A stretch of 64,000 bases of DNA from Rhabdornis inornatus (lineage: Eukaryota > Chordata > Aves > Passeriformes > Rhabdornithidae): positions 1 through 64,000 of the forward strand of contig VWZS01003692.1 of assembly GCA_013397075.1 (NCBI GenBank). Reading direction: 5' to 3'. The translations under genes and the position numbers were made by a program. Every line of letters begins with the position of its first letter. Position 1 is the first letter of the stretch. This document shows positions 60,327 to 64,000 of the stretch, piece after piece. The notes under the pieces were generated by a model. That model had not been told where the DNA came from. It was given only the letters and a program-made list of their open reading frames with translations, and searched no databases.

Positions 60327-63300
60327 GTGGTAGTTATAACTGAAACAGGCCACTGATACATTAGCCATAGAAACAAAACTGTACCAATGCTACTGCTCTT
60401 TAAGTTATTTAGCCCTGGTCAGTAACTAAAATTATGTCACATGGAAAAGCCAGTGAAGGAATTCTGCAGAAATAATGACATACGTGGATTCACTGCCCTC
60501 TCTTGTATCAAAAGCATTAAATTCAGTACAACTATTTCCTATGAAAAAGAAGAAAAAACAAAGGTTGAAAATGAAATATGAAAATAAATACTTTCACTGT
60601 AACTTAACATTTATATTTTGCGTAGTGAAATAATTATTTCTCATTGTATCTGAAAAAAAAATTAGAAACAGTGCACAAATTAAAAAGAATCTATTAGCCA
60701 TGACAAATGTATTGAAGTTTTTTGCTACAATCACACTGTCTTTAAGAGCTAATATGATTTCTGCAGACATGCCTCTAGAAAGTTTGCAAATAATAGGTGT
60801 ACCTGTTATAGAATCTGTTATTTTAGGGAAAAATGAACACATTACTCCCGGTACAGTACTCATCTATATTTATGAGAGAGGAAAGCAAAAATACATCTAC
60901 TTAGTGAAATTTCTCACACGTATCTTACGTCTTCAGTCATCCCAAGCTACTGACCAGAATAAGATGAAATATGAGACTCAATTAAAACGAGATGTACTTT
61001 CATCGTAGTTTTCACGCAAGAAGGAATAAAACAAGCTATAGGAGAACAGTATAATGTATATTCAGCAAGATTTCAGAAACGTTATGTGTTACTATTATTA
61101 GTTTCTATTTAATTTAAAATAATTCAACATTCCAAATGCACATATCACTAAGGTTGTCACTATTAAAAAAAAAAAAACAACTTAATGGTCCTTTCTCTCC
61201 TGGAAAGGCTACACTTGACTGTAAAAAAAAAAAAAAACAACGTGATTTTTACATTAAAGAGTCATCTAAAATGTGTTTAAGGACATCCAAGGCACTAAGG
61301 ATTTGGAAACACTATAAAGGTTTACACTCCTCTTCCTGAGCTGTCTGATGCAAATCTGCATTTTCAACCTCAAACAGGGGGAGGGTAGAGACAGAGAAAT
61401 GTTTAATATACCGAATCTCTCAGAACGGTCCCACCTAACATTTCAGAACTACTACTATGGAAAAGCAACACAGCATATGGTATTCAATCACCTTTTTTAA
61501 ATTTGGGGGAATTATTAAATTAAATTCAGCATAAGCCAAACTTCCATATTTAATTAATAAAAGCCATTTATTTATTTATTTAAATAAGGCCACAAGCCAT
61601 ATTTATTTATGACAAGCTACTTAGTAAAAACACAATTTTAACAGAATTGCAAAAAACAAAATTATGTACTTGGGCTCTGCTCTTACTAATTGCAGTTCAC
61701 CAATTCTGCTTTACAGGAAGCAGCAGATCAAACACCCCAATTCCAAACTGCAAACATTAATGTTTTATAGAAGACAGTAGGGAACATTCACTCTTATTTG
61801 TGTACCTCACGCCAGACTCATTGCTTGAGACTTGCTCCAAATCTTACATCCTATTCTCACCCAAAACTATTGTCCTGGTTATTGTTTTGACATTGTCTGA
61901 GGGAAGAGAGATGGGCAGCCCAAATGGGAGTGCCAAAACAGATTCATTGTCAACTGGCATACAGAGGCATTTTGAAGAAAACTTTTAATTCCAAATACTA
62001 CACTGGAAATCCAAAAGGTGAGAAACACTTCAGAAAGTGAAATCACTTCCTCAATGGAGACTAAAGATCACTAGCTCCAAACATCACTAGTTAAGGGTCT
62101 TTATTACTGCAAATCAGCATTAGAGTTTAAGTAAAACAGAAATAAGAACCATCAGGGGTATAGATAAAATACACTTGTCAATCAGAGTTTTTTTTCCAAC
62201 ATATGAGGAATAAAATAGCCAGCAAAGAAGAGCTTTAACTGACAGCTAAATCTAAATTGGTAGACTTTGAAAATGCACACTTAAAATACAAATTGTTAGC
62301 ATTTTCTCAGATATAAACTTAATCTTTTTCTAAACTGAAAGGTTTAATAAGACCAGAAACTTTAGCTAATGCTGTTTATCAATTGCATAACCTAATATGA
62401 CAGAAATGAGTTCCAAAAATCCAGCCGAGAAGGAAGCAACATTCTACTCTACTTAACCACTTCAGCAAATGAAATGAGGAAAAATAAAGATCAAGAAATA
62501 GAAGTGACAACTTAGAAAACTGACAGTATTTTACGTCAATAGTTTTGTGAAAGATAAATATTTTAAGAATAAAACCCTCAAGAGATTACTGAGGCAATAG
62601 GGTTTTTTGTTTTTCACAGTCCCACTTCCCTACTTATTTAAGAATCATTCAAATCCATATATATATATTATGTTCTATTTATATGCTGTATTACAAGACA
62701 TTTGGCACAGGATTTGAACATATAGATGACATTATCTCATCACTAGGTGACATCTAATTTTTTTCCCACAAAATTCTCAAAAAATACAAATAATTGCCAT
62801 TAATTGATCTTCGGCAGTATATGCCAGTAAATACTCAGTCTATAAGTAAGTGCTTAAGACAAAAAAAACCTCCTGCTATTCTTCTGTTACATCTGGATGC
62901 AGATTCAGAGCTGCTTTCTGTGTTACTGCAATTTCAAAATCTACTGGTCAAATCAGAAATAACCTCAGCTCTGTAATAAGGCTTACGACAGGCTGCTTGC
63001 TCAGGCAAGCATATCAAAATCTGAACAAAAATTATACAAGAGACACTTAAATCAACTGGCTAAAGCAACCAGTAATAAACCGGTATTTAACCTTTAAACT
63101 GTAATACACTGTTGAAAAAGCACCAGCAACTAGGAAATGAAAGCCAGGCTTTCTCACCATCAAGTATAAATACGAAGTCCAGATGTTTAAAGCCAGTAAA
63201 GCAAACAGATAAATGAACACACCCACTCATATCCAGAAGTGCTTGTCATCTTAATGTTCATTGAGAGGTTGGAGCCTCTCAATCCACCTGAACACTGAGT

Positions 63301-64000
63301 ACGAGCATGCAGAAGCTCCATTACCTTTTGACATCTGAAAGGAGACCACTTCCAAAGTTACTTCTGAAGCAGAACTGCCTCCCACCTCTGCTCAATCAGA
63401 GAATTTAACAGTAGGAGTACAGTACTGACTGGACCCAGACTGGACTTATGCAATACAGTTGTTGTCACAGGCACCCAAAACAACTGATGGTCAATCCAAA
63501 CAGACTTCACATGCAATTCCATTCCCCTAAAAAAGTGAAAACTATTTATCTGAAGCCATATCCCACAACTCTTTGTAATGCACAGCTTCAACAATACCTT
63601 CTGTCTATTTCACTGATTACTCAACTACCTCAAGGAAAAAGTCTTCAGCATACAAAAAAAAAGGTGTACTGAAAAATAAATACTCAGTAATATCAGTAAT
63701 GCTACAGTCTTGGAAAATTTCTGCAGTTTATTTGCTAGCAATATTCCATGCCCAGCATACAATTATTCCCAGAACTGCAGGTTCCCCGCTACCCCCTAGC
63801 AACCACTCTTTAAGGATAAGATTTGCCTTTTGTATGAACTGTTAATTGCTGTGGTCTAGTGTCTTATTTTTCCTTGATGAATTGTGTAGATTAGGATAGT
63901 CAAAATCAACACATAGTGGTTGCTGTAGATTGATTTTTTTTAAAAAAGGAACAAGAGAGTTGAAATTGAGCAAAAAAAAGGCAGATATTTTATACATTTA

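Larger units (their letters stand above)
54525..64000 (-). other. Probable LNPEP intron 1
   Basis: Follows directly from the acceptor of exon 2. AT-rich, with no CpG island and no exon coding the mammalian-type start (M-E-P-F-T-N). It holds the CR1 scrap at 56030-56110, an AAAGG pentamer run at 60304-60326, poly-A runs near 61163 and 61222, and an ATTTA-rich patch near 61569-61590. The first exon and promoter should lie past 64000. Confidence 0.6.

Noticed and set aside
63310..63325. ATGGAGCTT on minus as LNPEP exon 1
   Set aside because: It does not resemble the mammalian start, has no donor at the needed phase and no CpG island nearby.

Overview
The window looks like songbird (passerine) nuclear DNA. 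It carries many CR1 LINE fragments, several LTR-like segments and a tRNA-Ile/CR1-tailed SINE of the kind described from zebra finch. Its one large gene, LNPEP, has a vertebrate 18-exon layout. The sequence is a draft assembly with N gaps at 11185-11199 and 46004-46042 and single Ns at 14506 and 16683.

Layout: (1) 1-8.8 kb: a CR1, an intact single-exon TOPORS-like RING gene (3760-4776, minus) with a short duplicated upstream repeat, then AT-rich sequence. (2) 8.86-11.6 kb: a CpG island with a CCTGC pentanucleotide array and two phase-compatible candidate exons on plus of a gene I cannot name. (3) 12.4-19.4 kb: a wrecked second TOPORS-like copy (about 13.78-15.51 kb) split by a roughly 1.05-kb insertion, followed by a 1.4-kb CR1 and three LTR-like blocks. 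(4) 19.8-22.1 kb: a five-exon acrosin-like serine protease (minus), 336 aa, with an intact catalytic triad but a rebuilt S1 pocket. (5) 22.3-26 kb: CR1 debris and an intron-bearing SLC4 (NBC/NDCBE-type) pseudogene fragment. (6) 28.2-54.5 kb: LNPEP (IRAP) on minus. Exons 2-18 are all located and in phase, and exon 5 runs into the 46-kb gap. (7) 54.5-64 kb: AT-rich sequence that is most simply LNPEP intron 1. The tiny first coding exon and the promoter are not seen and should lie beyond 64 kb.

The genes do not form one pathway. LNPEP is a housekeeping/vesicle aminopeptidase. The segment beyond its 3' end holds an acrosin-like (sperm acrosome family) gene, TOPORS-like copies and a broken transporter fragment, which together look like a region that has collected duplications and transposons. 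The most notable observations are the acrosin-like S1 pocket, the TOPORS-like RING with Asp in place of its zinc-binding His, the coding-adjacent pentanucleotide array whose length sets the reading frame, the SLC4 pseudogene, and a competing out-of-frame splice donor at LNPEP exon 14. I did not find a convincing wholly new multi-gene system.
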